A stretch of 64,000 nt of DNA, from NCBI RefSeq assembly GCF_947623445.1, contig NC_135248.1, forward strand, positions 4,154,977 through 4,218,976. Direction: 5' to 3'. Positions within the stretch are counted from its first letter, which is position 1, and each line of letters begins with the position of its first letter. This document shows, piece after piece, positions 12,001 through 23,736 of this stretch. A model generated the notes under the pieces. The model saw only the letters and a list, made by a program, of their open reading frames with translations. It had not been told where the DNA came from and did no database searches. The DNA is from Clavelina lepadiformis. Lineage: Eukaryota > Chordata > Ascidiacea > Aplousobranchia > Clavelinidae. Position numbers and translations under genes: made by a program.

Positions 12001-15000
12001 TTCGATTGCCCTGTCAAATGACCATACGCTAATTTCGTTCTTCGCATTATTATTATTTAAACCATGTTAGCGTTATATTTCATCTTGACTTCTCTGTTGG
12101 CTTGATGTGGCGCTCTAATCACATGGACTTTAAAAGACGTTTTCTCGTTTAATTTTAAGGCAGTGGCATTTGCCAGATGGTACTCATGAATTATGCAGAT
12201 GAATATTCTTGCTTAATTGTGTTTCTATTGACTCCATTCTTACGGCCACGCAGACAAGCTTTCGTCCAGCTCAACTGAATAAATTTTCGACGTTTTTCTT
12301 TCAGTTGTCAATCCATATTACAGTACAAGGAGAAATCTCTCTTAGCATCATAAACTTTTGCTGCTATTTTATTCACTGACTCAATCTGAACGTTTTATCA
12401 GCCTTGCATAATTATCAACACGTGGTGTTTATCTTTTAGAGGTTAAATCAACACAAAAGCGTAATCGTTTTCATTTACCAAACAGATTCAGGTCGAAAAA
12501 ACAAATCCCGATTCCACTAAGCTATTGTTTTTTAAATTTATGAAAAGTTTTTTTTGAAATACCTAATCGCATTCTAAGAAAACACCGTCCGTTGCTAATC
12601 TGAAATTCATGCCTTTCCACGTCCCGCACTCTGGTCAGTCGTAATTTTGATAATGGTGTCAAATAGGACACTTCATGAATCCAAGGTCGACCTTGTAATT
12701 AGGTTTTTTGTTTTTTAAAGCAGGTCGATTGTTGGAAAAGTAAAAGCTCACTAGATTATTCCGATCGATCGCATTTGCCATGAATTTTCCCTTTTCCGGT
12801 CTAAGCATATCACCAGCGTCCTAAATGAATTTTCACGATTATCCACCTTAAACACATGCGCTGCCTGACCGACCTTGTGCTATTAAAACCTTTCGCTTTT
12901 CGGAGAAAATTGCTATTACAGAGAAAATAGTGAAAGTTTAACAGCATTTTGCTTTTAACGTGACGTCTGCCTATAACGTTAGACTGGTCTACGTCGGAAT
13001 TAATTGCGTTTCGCTATATCGTAGCAATGTGCCCCGTTGAGCAAAACCTGTCATATGATGCTGTTTCATTGATTGCATTCGATTTATTCTGGAGGCTGCA
13101 CACGTTTTCTGATTCGACAAAGACTTCAGTTGTTCCAGCGCACTCGCGTCCGTTTTGGTTGGTCGCTTAAGGGTTTTAATTTAATCGTTCACATGTTTTT
13201 AGACAAAGATGCTATTATCGACTTTTTGGTCCGTAAATTGCCTGTTTGTCCAGCCGACAAATTGTTTCGTCTTCAGGGAAATTTTACCGAAATCGCCTTT
13301 GAAGAGCGGGTATTGCTGCGCCATATGTTGCCATATTGCGTCTGTCGATTTCAAGGCTTTTCTCCAATTTGTCGTTACTCTAGCATCATGCGTACGTGTA
13401 GGCCTATATCTTCAGAATGGGAAACGTTTGGTCTGATTAAAGCCGATATATTCCAAATACAGAAATAAAAATCAGAACCGAAAATTTTTGACAATTTCTT
13501 AAACTTTTTGTAATACTGTTGCTCAAACTCTCAAAAATATCGGTATCATTGATAGATTACAACTTTTGACCTTGCAGATGAAAAATTTGTTTTGTGAGGT
13601 TGGAAACTTATTTCCACTCTTTGTTAATTCATTTTTCATTTTCCACGATATAACCAATCTCGTTCTAATGTCTTAGAACAACAAGAGACCCGAACTCAAT
13701 TTACGTGAAGCGAGTTGTTGGCTTAGAGGGCGATATCGTTACCACTCTGGGCTACAGAAAGCGGTCGGTTCTGGTTCCCGCCGGTCACTGCTGGTTGGAG
13801 GGTGACAATCATTTAGCGAGCGATGATAGTAACAAGTTTGGTCCGGTAAGCATAACAAATACATAACCTTCATATGTTGTGGTCGGGACAATAGGGGTAT
13901 TTTTTTAACTATAGGTGTTTCGTTTCAATTAAGCATTATAATCAATAAAAATTGCTAACTTCCATTTCCCATAACATGCATAAACATTTCATTTTTTATG
14001 TCTATGTCAAAGGACAGTTAAGGAGATTTGGGTTTCGGCCTTTTACCTAATGTTACCCTGGGTCCATTCTTTTTCATGTGATGATTTTCTTAACGGTTGT
14101 GGTCGCAGTAGTTACTAGTTAATCTCTAGTAAAATGAAAAACAAGACATAAGTTGGCATTTTGAAGGTTAACTTTAATTTTGATTTTTGAAAAAAGCTTA
14201 AAATCTGGGTAGAAAAAATTCTATGTAGTGTAATCTGAAAAAATAATTTGTGTAGAAAATTCAAAAATAAAGTTAACCTTGAGAATGCCAACCTATATCT
14301 TGTCTTTTGTTTAACTATAGACTTGGGTTAACACGGTTCAGCCACCATCAACATTTTATTTAATCTCTGTTAGACATAAAATCGATCGATCGACAACCGA
14401 TTTTTTTCTAATTTTCTTTATTAGTTGTACCTTCAATGATTGACGTAAGTCGGTATTATATGTTTCAAATTGGTGTGGATTTCGGTTGCCTGCTGCTGGA
14501 TTAATGTTTTACGAAAACCTTTCCTTGCCATCTTTGTAGCTCTTCACCATTTATCCGATGGAAATCGCATCCCTTGTTTTCTTCAGATACGTTGTTTTTA
14601 CAGCGATTAACTCTTTAAATGGCATCTTATTTTTGTTAATATCAACTGATATCAAATCGATCTTTTCAATAGAGAACTTTCCTTAGACCCAAGTGCAAGT
14701 TAGTTAGTTGTTTTTTCAAAAACATGCGAAAATGTGTTTATAATTGCTTGCTTCACATACGTCATGCGCTGGCGATCACTGCAATTTCGAATATAAATCA
14801 GGATTCTTAAACTTTTTTTGCCCTACTCCTGTTTTTTTGCCACAATGAACAAATTACGTAAAATTTGTTAGAACTGTGTTTATTGCTTTTTCCTATTCCT
14901 AGTTTTTACAGCAATATGACCAATGACAACTAACTTTCTAACCTTTCTCCATCGCTATAGATTCCGATGGGACTGATAACGGCTCGGGCCACTCACGTGA

Positions 15001-15140
15001 TCTATCCCGTCACGCGGTGGCAACATCTTCCACGGAAGTTTCCACACTCGCGTGTGAAAATCAATCCCGGATGTAATGACGATCAGGTGCGACAGCTACC
15101 GAACATCGTATCGCCGAACAATTGGTCTCATAGAATTTGA
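6080..15140 (+). CDS. IMMP2L: Mitochondrial inner membrane protease subunit 2
   Basis: Five coding exons: 6080-6180, 6448-6586, 6700-6806, 13677-13845 and 14961-15140, giving 231 residues. All junctions are GT-AG and phases close. Exon 1 encodes a basic, mitochondrial-type leader (MMLCRQCTRRLIFGHSRK). Exon 2 holds a hydrophobic anchor and the catalytic Ser in SGRSMQ, which is followed by PTINPDD from exon 3. Exon 4 has the catalytic Lys in IYVKRVVGLEGD plus CWLEGDNH and SNKFGP. Exon 5 gives IPMGLITARATHVIYP. This is the S26-family Ser/Lys dyad protease that removes sorting signals from intermembrane-space proteins. Intron 3 is 6.9 kb and contains LRRN on the other strand. AATAAA lies just after the stop (15144). 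The C-terminus is somewhat longer than in human. Confidence 0.92.
8065..11865 (-). CDS. LRRN: LRRN/NLRR-type leucine-rich repeat neuronal receptor
   Basis: Eight coding exons on the minus strand: 11865-10677, 10594-10429, 9930-9807, 9600-9249, 9177-9009, 8781-8676, 8595-8472, 8300-8065; 821 residues, all phases agreeing. Order: signal peptide; LRR N-cap (CSPSCDC); about a dozen LRRs; LRR C-cap (GNPINCNCMTSWVKQL); one Ig domain (LTLKCR, IIWFLPDGT, SGEYICAAQNQRG); a Ser/Thr-rich linker of about 80 residues; one FnIII domain (NALVTWTV, FNITHLVPSTIYK); one membrane helix across exons 7 and 8; and a tail with TPFNDIFQPLIQDG. The LRR block NPKLAYISRHAF and VESLPSLRHLILKGNP closely match vertebrate LRRN3 (NPKLSYIHRLAF, VESLPNLREISIHSNP). 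The Ser/Thr linker and the eight exons differ from vertebrate LRRNs, whose coding region is normally in one exon. It sits in IMMP2L intron 3. Confidence 0.92.
11870..13676. other. LRRN upstream region within IMMP2L intron 3
   Basis: About 1.8 kb between the LRRN start codon and IMMP2L exon 4. It should hold the LRRN promoter and 5' UTR (minus strand). A 131-codon plus-strand open frame at 13073-13468 matches nothing I know and has no splice context, so it is not called. Confidence 0.35.
14141..14305. repeat. Long inverted repeat (hairpin or MITE) in IMMP2L intron 4
   Basis: The left arm (14141-14190) and right arm (14261-14305) are near-perfect inverted copies over about 45 bp. Shared cores are GTTGGCATT and AAGGTTAACTTTA, separated by a 70-bp AT-rich loop. 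It could be a miniature inverted-repeat element or a foldback. No clear target duplication was identified. Confidence 0.55.
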
Positions 15141-15143
15141 CTG

Positions 15144-15149
15144 AATAAA
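15144..15149 (+). terminator. Polyadenylation signal AATAAA of IMMP2L
   Basis: AATAAA begins three bases after the IMMP2L stop, implying a very short 3' UTR if used. Confidence 0.45.
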
Positions 15150-16110
15150 ACCCTTTTCTGTTAATATTTTTGACATTTAATCCTGTCTGGATCATTAGCA
15201 AGTGTTACATGAAAAATTTTACGCCTCATAATAATATTTGAGGATATATGTAATGCGTAAAACACACTGGCTGTGTTTTTCAACATCAGCCAATTTTCTT
15301 TGAAAATATTTACGCAAGCACGAGCTTCTTGTTTATGCACGTGACTGTGCTTCTGATTTTCGATCCGTTAAACCCAATCAAGACTCTTCAACATTATAAG
15401 GATTTAGCTGTTCGGGCACACAAAAGCATTAGCATTGATGAATTTTTTTATCTTTGCGATCGATTTGCTGAGCGAATTTGAAGGCGTCGGTGGATTGAGT
15501 TTACAGTTTGAATTTTATTTTGCTTCTTTTTGATGTGGTGTTCGAACAAAACGGTCAACTGGTGTTGATTTTCCTGTAAACGTTTGTAGTGACTCAGTGT
15601 GATGAACAACGTCAATTTGTGTTTTTGTCATCCCTATATGTATCTTTTTTGTGGCAGACCGCCATGTAATTGATGGCTGTTATATATTTGGATCCAAAGT
15701 ATCACTTACGACGTATATTGACATAAAATGTCGTATATTCTAAGACAGTTAAAGAGATCTAGTCAATTTGTGCAAGAAATGATGCAAAATTCAGCAAAGT
15801 AACCCCCAGACAATCTGCTTTTTTTAAAGAAAAACAAAACGTTACGCATTTTAGTCCTTGTAAACTCAAATTTTTTCGAGGAAGCGTCTCCCCACATCCC
15901 TAAGGTTGGATTACTACATCACTCGATTGACTGCAACAATCTTTACAGTGTCATTGACCATGACCTCTTTTCTGCACAGAAAGTAATCCATTACTGTAAA
16001 TTCTGAATTAAATTTTATGCCACCTTTCAAAAATTGTCACATATTTCTTTGAAATGAATTTGGTCACCGTATGTTTGTCTTTATTTTCGATAACATCCGT
16101 GATCCTTATA
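15150..16110. other. Intergenic region after IMMP2L
   Basis: AT-rich, with no supported exon, RNA gene or repeat. Confidence 0.35.
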
Positions 16111-16114
16111 ACAG

Positions 16115-16247
16115 GTATGGGATTTGGAACAAGTATGATCGTTTTGCTGCGTTTTACAGCCCGCTATTGTCAGCCGTCTTTTCAACGCGAGTATGTTCTT
16201 CCTTCATCCATTGGTCCGTGCAGTATGCATTGTTGTCGGAAAATTAA
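16115..16247 (+). other. Possible terminal coding exon of an unidentified gene
   Basis: A pyrimidine-rich acceptor (ccttataacag) is followed by an open frame of 43 codons (TATGGGATTTGG, then codons for KYDRFAAFYSPLLSAVFSTR and HWSVQYALLSEN) ending in TAA. AATAAA lies 38 bp beyond (16286). An alternative frame from the ATG at 16117 stays open to the AATAAA. I find no convincing upstream exon on the same strand in the kilobase since IMMP2L, so it may be a far 3' exon or chance. The product is not recognised. Confidence 0.25.
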
Positions 16248-16856
16248 ACAAACCAATTCATGTTTAGTTGTAATTGTTTTATTGAAATAAACTACTGTAA
16301 TTCATTTTTTTATTTGGATTGTTTCAGTTTTTCTGTGTTTAGTTTGATTTAATAAACTAAAAAATTTTATTTTAAAAGTTTTATATTATGTGTGTCGTCG
16401 AAATACCAATGATAAAATCTATTACATCATGGATAATAGGGTTATTCTCCAGCGTAGGTAGTAATCTTCGTCCATTATGCAAGGGCTAATAAGAGATCGA
16501 CGATGTGAATGTGCCGCTACCGTCCAAATACGCCATATGTTTCAACTTGCAAAATGCAGTACTTGCTTTTTCCAGATTATAGCTTTTACAGCTTATGTTG
16601 AAAATCACGTCACGTAATTTTGTTGCTACAGTATCAAGTGCGAAAAATTCGAACTGAAGAAGGTAGTAAGAGCTGAGAAAAATGAAAACGAAAACTTAAT
16701 TTATGAAAAATGATCACATGTGATGTATGTATCAAGACGCCATGTATAAAAATACTAAAATGAAAGTAATCGGGAAATACACAAAATGAACATAACTAGA
16801 CTAGTAATAACGAATGAAAAAATTCCAAACATGAAAAGAATTAGGCTACATTATGT

Positions 16857-17552
16857 CAGTGTTGTAATGACTCGAGTCAAAGTCTAAAATGACTCGGTTA
16901 CGTTAGGACAATTGTAAAGGCTAAAAAGAATACTTTTTGTAACAAGAACGGATAATTTTCTAAAGCATTACATCTCTTCGTAAAAAGTATCAACCAGACT
17001 AATTTGGAGACAGTTATGATCTTATTGCAACGAGCATAATGTGATGTCAAAATAGTTTTTAAGTTAACGGTATTGGCTTGACTTGACGTTAGTCACAACT
17101 TAAATTGACTCGAGTCACAACTCAAAATGGCTGGAGTCAGACAAAATGACTTGGTTACAAACCTGCATCATTTCATAAGCTTGCGATTTGCGAGGCAAAA
17201 TTAGGTAAGTGGGCCTAGAAAACATTTTGAAATATTACTACAAAATATTGAAGTATTAGTTTTCAGACTTTTTGTAGTTTTTGCAGAATCATAAAACTCG
17301 ATTCAACTTTTAAAAAAGCTTTATTTGCCTTGATTCAGATTAGCAGATCATGATTAGTCAGATAAGTATTTGACATAAGTGTTTCAAAAAGTGGCAAGGA
17401 ATCGTAATGACTAGTTACACTTTCTAAAATATTTAACTTGACTTGTAACTCTTTCTAGGACACTTAATAAAAGTTTTCAGTAGACTCAAATCCATATTTG
17501 TAAGGACTCAACTTGACTCGCATTGACGACACTTAGCGGTGGCAAGCATAAA
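16857..17552. repeat. Candidate hAT-like non-autonomous element with ACTCGAGTC motifs
   Basis: The region is studded with GACTCGAGTC-type palindromes and variants (16872, 17105 onward, 17510 onward). Its edges look like rough inverted copies: left begins cagtgttgtaatgactcg, and the right edge read in reverse begins agtgtcgtcaatgcgag. The CAGTG start is typical of hAT elements. The right terminus and target duplication could not be fixed. Confidence 0.3.
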
Positions 17553-18014
17553 TTAATTTAGGGGATTTCCCTGCCGCAGACCATGATTTCCTTTCACTTC
17601 ACCACATGCTTACCAAGATTGCGTTGTTTTACTAGTTACTTCTATATATAGACTACTAAGACCTAGCTATTGATGTGGTCAAGTTTAGTGATTGCTGGAT
17701 GCCATGGTATCATTTTATCAAGCTGTTGTAGTGTCATGTACCGTAGTCTGCTTTCAATTAGTTTGATTACTTCAGACCGAATTCAATTAGTTGTATCAAA
17801 CGACAAACGTTTTGTTGCACACTTTATTTGAAATTTAACCTACAATTCATTACTAGGCCTATATAACGTTAATCTACAATAATATAAGAAAATGTAATTT
17901 TTCTTTCAGGCATACAGCATTAATACGGTGTACCACACAGCGGTATATAGGTCAAGTTGCTAAAATTCCACAATTTGCTGGTCGTTTTGAAATTAAACAG
18001 CTCCAGTTCTGGAA

Positions 18015-21000
18015 ATGGAAGATTTAACAAAAAAGTTGTTTGATTTAGTTGAGACTGGTGAGTGCTTTCAATTAAGTTGTATTGATTTTTGGGTCTCTTA
18101 TTTTCGCACTTCCGCAAATCGCATGAAGCCCTGAATGAGAAAGGGCTGTAACTGTAAGGGAATAGAAAAGGAAATGGAAATGATTATTTCATTGATGTCC
18201 GTTAACCAAGTTTCTGAATTGTAATGAATTTACCGGCAGAATTTCGTCACTCGTTTTAGATGGAGAAGAGAAAGCGACGCGGTGTCATAATGGTTAATGA
18301 TGGGGCTTGGATGCTAGATGTTTTGGGTTCGAATCTTGCTATTATTTGACTTATTTTTTTGTCCAAATTTATTTTTGATCTTAGTCATGAGAGGTGAGAG
18401 TTTGGGTCAGAGGAGACTTTCAAAAAATCTTGTGATTTTAAGTTGAAAAACAGCATTTATTTCAATTCGCAGCCAAGCTTAGTAATTTAATCATGAGAAA
18501 TGAAAGCTTGTGCAAGTGGGGATTAGTTTTACGTTAATGTACACTTTAGAAAAATTAATACGTCGTTTTAAGTTGAAAATCAACGTTCATTTCTCTTTCA
18601 GTTTACCAACTAGCCTAATTGTCGTTCACGGTATTCGTATTTTCCTAACTTGGTAAACAGCAGCAAGTAAAATAAATGTCTACTTCACCAGCCACCGTTT
18701 ACTGAAATAAGAAAATACCAATTGTGTAACCGACTAGCCATTTACCCAAGTAGTTTTTTCCAAATTCAGTAACCGGCAGCAGGTGAATAGACGCTTCCAA
18801 AGAAAATATGATTTTATGATTCCTCAATATTCAATCTTGACGTTGGAATGCAGAAATATAAGAAACTCGATTTCTTTATTCGTCAGTAACTTAGCTCATT
18901 ATTAAGTAACTATCAACTGAAACTTGGTTTGGATTTTATGTAAGACAATATACAAATGGAATATATACTGGTAGTCTATACTAGTTTCCCAAGGCATATC
19001 ATTGTTTTATTAACTGTCTGTTCAAAAATTTTGCTAAGTCTAACAAAGCTTCCCGTGGTAACATAACATAAATAACATTACATTTAACTTGAAATAATCA
19101 TGATATAGGCCTAAGCCTAGCCTCAAATGCAGTTACTTTGTGTAGTCGGTTAGTGCTCAGTGCATTTAGGCTTACTTTAGTTGGCATGGGGCCATATTTT
19201 CTTGTATCATATTGAACTTTTTATCCTTTTGCCAGAGGATGTCTTCACTTAGCTTTAGTGACACTTGTGTGTAATTAATATTTTGTTAATTAAGGGAATG
19301 ATCTCACAAACATCTTTTGTAATATTCAAAAAAACTCAAACTTCTTTCGGTTTTTGTATTTGTGCAAACCTAAATCATAATTTGCAGAAAGCATAAGTTA
19401 TAACGGACCAACTATACTGGTATATATATACATTATAAAACGTTGAAGCAGTACTGTAGTTAAAGTCATGTATGTTTTAAGCTCTTGGGCTTTGCCATTT
19501 TCTCCTTGCTCGTTGTTTGTTTGAAACGTTTTGTTTTTGTATAGCATCCTACATCAACATCAGCAGCTTTCTTTTTTGTTCTCCACAGCTGAGAAACGAT
19601 ACGTTATGAGTTATTAGAATATTTAATTCAGATAAGCACAGTTTATTTTTTTGGTCACCGACCTTGCTCATAGATGTCTTTCAATGGATTCATTTATGAT
19701 TTGTGCAATTGTTCTTCTTACGCTGTGTCCTTTTAGCCCTTAATAGCATCGATGTGTAAGAAGAAGAGCTATTGATGCCTACCCAAAGGCATTGCAACAA
19801 CAGTGCACCTTAGTTTAAACCTAAATTGTGGGTCAGATGCTCTAATGTCTACTCAATGTAGCTGATGCATTAGGTTTCTGCGGTTTCTGGCAGTCTTATC
19901 CAACTACATTGTCATCTTCAACATGTTTCAAGAGCAATGTTCCCTCTGTAGTGGCCTGGGAGCCACTTTCAATACCAATATATCATTCGTGGGAAAGTAT
20001 TCGCCAGTTATTTATTGAAGTATTGTTTAGTGATGAAACTGCAATTGTCGCTTAATATTTGGAAACTTTCTCTAAATAACGTTATGTGAAAGCGCCGTTT
20101 AGTACGCTACCAGGTGATTTCATAACATCCGAGTTTTAACTGTAAATAATCCCCATTGCCCAACGCTTATTTTATCGTTTGCGATTTCTGACATATTTGT
20201 GTATATTGTGTTGAATATTTCCGCTCACACCGCTCCGCTATATAAACTCGAACCGATACGCGAGTAACCGCGCAGACAAAGATATAGAATCGTACGAACG
20301 TATTACGTTAGTCATGTTAATTGTAATTCGTTAGACATGTTTTAAATGGTGAATGCTAAGTTTGTGATTGTGTCATACTCGGAACCTGTACAGTTCCTAC
20401 AATAAAGGATTGTTTCTGATAAACTGTATCTGTAATAACGTAAGAGATTTCGGCTAGTACAACGTTAGGTTAGAGAATTCTAACCGCACGCAACCACGGA
20501 GTCAGATCATTAATTCGGCAGGTAAATTAAGTCCGAATATCATAAGTTAAGACTGATAAACAGTGCAACAACCTCTGCATTTTGGTGACCCCGACGTGCG
20601 ACAACCTCTAATTTTTCACGAGTCTGAGCAAACACACTAACTCCCTGAGCGGTCCCTTGGACCACTGTGAGCAACATCAGACGTGCCACGTGCGCACTGT
20701 GGCCATTATTATGCGTTTATTTTATTTTTAATTCAGGTTGGATTTTTTTCTTGTGCGCAGCACAGATTTTCTGTGCGCGGATACCGTGTCAGCAGTGCGC
20801 ATTTGCGCACACGCGCAGCTTAGAGGGAACATTGTTCAAGAGACTTATTTTGTTGATTTCTGTTTTAAACTCTTTTCCTGTCAGTCATGCTAGGCTTTGA
20901 ATGTGAACCATGGAATGTTTATTTTGGCTTCAATTTGTGTTTCTGCACTTGAGATGTTAAAAAGTTTTCTTAAATTGTTTTCTGTATTAAATCATAATAA

Positions 21001-23628
21001 TAATGTAATGGTACAACTTCCAGTAACATTAACATGGTGTTTATGCTTTTTCAGGTAAGGTAGATGAGTTTCGTTCTTTAATAAAAGACAACCATGATTC
21101 TCAAAATTTACATAACGAGGTGATAGAAAAATACTTTTTTGTAGGCAAATTTTAATAACAGGGTAATTTTTGTTCAAATTTAATGTGTGTGTGTGACGTA
21201 TTTTCCAGCTTTGATTCTAGCATTTCTTTGTTGTTTGTTTCAATTAAAAATATTTTCTTTTCAGAGTGGAATGAATTTGCTTATGCAAGCTGCTTACAAA
21301 GGCCACTATGAAATGTGCAAATATCTACTTGAATGTGGTGTTGAAGTAAATGAAACAATACCCGATAATCAGTATACTGCCTTAATGATGGCTGGTCTTT
21401 CTGGTAAGGCAAACCAGTGTAAATAGACAAGCTTATTGAATGGAACAAAGGTGGAAAGGCAAAATGTCCTGTAAAGATTAAACTAGTAAAGTATGGTTGT
21501 TTAGGTAAAAAAGATGTTGTGTCTTTGTTGCTAACAAACGGAGCCAATGTTGAAAAGCAAAACTCCATCGGAAAAACCGCCATCGAGCTAACATCATTTG
21601 TTGGTATGTTGTAATCGTTGTGTTATTCTTCAGCCAAGCTTCAAGCTTGAGTCAATGGATGCTGCTAGAGTTTAAAGTGTTTGATTTTCAACAAACCATG
21701 TTGGCTCAGCGTATTATTGCAATGAAGTTAAAAGGCTGCTTTATTGATACTGACATTTTAAGTCATCGCCATAACCTACATTTCAAGAACGCACCACCAT
21801 TCTTCGAATCTACATTAAAATAAACGCATGTTCCTTTCTTTGCATGAAGGTCAACACGACTGTGCTAACTTGATGAAAAATTTTCTTTCTCTGGATAAAC
21901 TGGAACCTTATTACACAAAGCAAGGTGACAATGAACCGAGAATTACTAAAGGAGTTGCAGCTTCATTGCAAAAAATATTGGCCTCTACTAACCCTCACCC
22001 TGTCAAGGTGATGCTCTTACCGGTTATTTTATTTCAATGGTTTAACTCATTTTGACAATAAGTAATTCAGTGTTATTCTATTGTCATAGCCAGGTATGTT
22101 CTCTGGTTGCTGAGTTACTCAAAATTCTTAGTTAATGAGCTTCCATTGTTTATACCTTGACTATGCTGCTATCAGCATTGAGAAGTTTTTACTGAAAATG
22201 AAATGTTTGCTGTGATGGCCCACAAAAAGCCATTTTTTCTCTGTGAATCAACAAACAGTTTTAGGCATTTTAATAGACTGCTAGGGAATTCAAATCATGC
22301 AAAGTGTTAAAGATAAAGATCAGTTATTTATCTCTTCTTAATTTTTTCTAGATTGTTTTATCTCTCATGGACTCTCCTGAACTCTGCAACAGAATCAATA
22401 TTAAGAAAACTGTATCTGTGTTGGAAGATTTTTGTGGAAAATGTGTTCGATCGAAGTAAGGTTGCTTCTTACTGCTGGTCAATATCCTCTTTTTCAGTAT
22501 TTCTTATATGATACGAAATAAGCCAAAACATTGCTTCTGATCTCCATTTATTTATGAGTTTGTTGCTATTTAATGTTGTTTGTTTAATGTTCCTATTTGT
22601 TCAAGTATTTTTATTTTTTGCAGAAATGATTATGACGAAATTCTAGCGCTCAAGGTCCACTATTATTCAATGATCTTAGACCTTTGCAGAGAGTTTTTGG
22701 TAAGGCACGAAGATAAAAAACTGGACCCTCTAGTCAAACAGTGAGTTGAAGTCTTATTTGTGCTGTGCTGTTATTGGAATGGGCTATAGACAAATATTAC
22801 ATGTCGAGATTTATCGTTCAACTAATCCTGTATTTTCTAATATATTCTTTATTCCTGTCTTGATAGCTTGGCAGTTTTAGTTGAATATTACCTTGCTACA
22901 GTAGAATAAATTTGTGACAACACTGCGAGCCTGACAGTTTGAGTAGTCAGTTTCTACACCACACTGCAGTTAGTTTCAGCTGTTGTTTTTGCTCCTCTTT
23001 TAGGCTTTTGCTCGCTGACGGTGACGGATTTCAAGTGGCGGTTGAAAAAATGATTCGTAAATCGATATTAGCCTTTCCACATTCTGAGCTGCCGTTGATG
23101 GAGCATTACGTCAGAACCATTCACCCTGTTACGATTGTGAGTTTCTCGTTTTTAAATGAACCTGATTTCACGTCTTAGTATGGCTTAGCATTTTAACGCG
23201 GGCAAAACGAACTGACATTAGATTAACTGCAAAGTTTAGCTTTATGTAACTTGATATTTGTCCAACAAACGGTTTTTAATTCCGATCATAATTGTCAAAT
23301 TAAATTAAAGGGGTCAAATCCAACGTCGTTTTCCTGTTTGCTAAACATGTTCAACGGAATGCATTCAACGGCGCAGAGAACAAACGTATGTCAGGCTTGC
23401 GGCTCTAACGACTCACCGTTACGATGCGGTGCTTGCAAAGCGGTAGGTGTTTATAAGTAGGTTGTGGATTCGCCCTTGAATATTATAACCATTTTGTCAC
23501 TGACTGTCACCGATTGAAAATAATTTGCAGATTTTTGTGACATTGATGTTTTTCAGGTGTCTTATTGTTCAAAAAGATGCCAGAAAATGCATTGGTTTGT
23601 TCACAAAAAATTTTGTAAAAAATCTTAG
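18015..23628 (+). CDS. ANKMY2: Ankyrin repeat and MYND domain protein 2
   Basis: Ten coding exons: 18015-18057, 21055-21119, 21265-21403, 21505-21603, 21850-22007, 22352-22455, 22624-22740, 23004-23136, 23311-23442 and 23557-23628; 353 residues, all phases consistent. Ankyrin repeats lie in exons 3-5 (GMNLLMQAAYKGHYEMCKYL, YTALMMAGLSGKKDVVSLLL). They are followed by the family-specific NPHPVK segment, an all-helical middle, and a C-terminal MYND zinc finger (CQACGSNDSPLRCGACK, then VSYCSKRCQKMHW and HKKFC). Vertebrate ANKMY2 acts at cilia with FKBP38 in adenylyl cyclase trafficking and Hedgehog control. The protein stops right after the MYND finger, lacking the acidic tail of human ANKMY2 (about 440 residues). 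Intron 1 is 3 kb and hosts mobile DNA. Confidence 0.93.
18278..18345 (+). repeat. tRNA-like fragment (SINE head or tRNA pseudogene)
   Basis: It has an A-box-like TAATGGTTAATGATGGGGC and a B box GGTTCGAATCT at tRNA spacing, followed by T-rich DNA. The acceptor stem does not pair well. It lies in ANKMY2 intron 1 and is most likely a decayed tRNA-derived element. Confidence 0.45.
19935..20834. mobile_element. Non-autonomous hAT element with perfect 8-bp target duplication
   Basis: The left end CAATGTTCCCTCT and right end AGAGGGAACATTG are exact inverted copies. TTCAAGAG flanks both sides as a perfect 8-bp target-site duplication (19927-19934 and 20835-20842), the hAT hallmark. Subterminal DNA on the right is rich in GCGCAC/GTGCGC repeats, typical of hAT subterminal binding sites. 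The 900 bp carry no transposase. Much of the interior is an LTR-retrotransposon fragment, described separately. It lies in ANKMY2 intron 1. Confidence 0.85.
20100..20640 (+). mobile_element. Fossil LTR-retrotransposon end (LTR plus leader) inside the hAT element
   Basis: The segment has an LTR-like layout: a TATA box (tatataaa near 20240), an AATAAA near 20401, then a leader with TGGTGACCCCGACGTG, the kind of primer-binding junction found after the 5' LTR of many Ty3/gypsy-type elements. No gag or pol follows, so only one end survives and the element is not whole. Exact borders are uncertain. It is nested within the hAT element above, or was captured with it. Confidence 0.55.
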
Positions 23629-23730
23629 CGTTTTAAACACAAACGTAGCAGTACATCGTGTTGTTTTAGTACGATATGCGCTGTTTTACCGCCATCTTTT
23701 GTATGTATTCATGACAGGTGGTGTTTTACG

Positions 23731-23736
23731 AATAAA
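23731..23736 (+). terminator. Polyadenylation signal AATAAA of ANKMY2
   Basis: AATAAA lies 103 bp after the stop. A second one lies near 23960. The gene converges with the Kelch gene. Confidence 0.5.

Noticed and set aside
13073-13468. 131-codon plus-strand open frame in IMMP2L intron 3
   Set aside because: No recognisable domain, no splice or promoter context, and ordinary low-complexity composition. Chance open frame.
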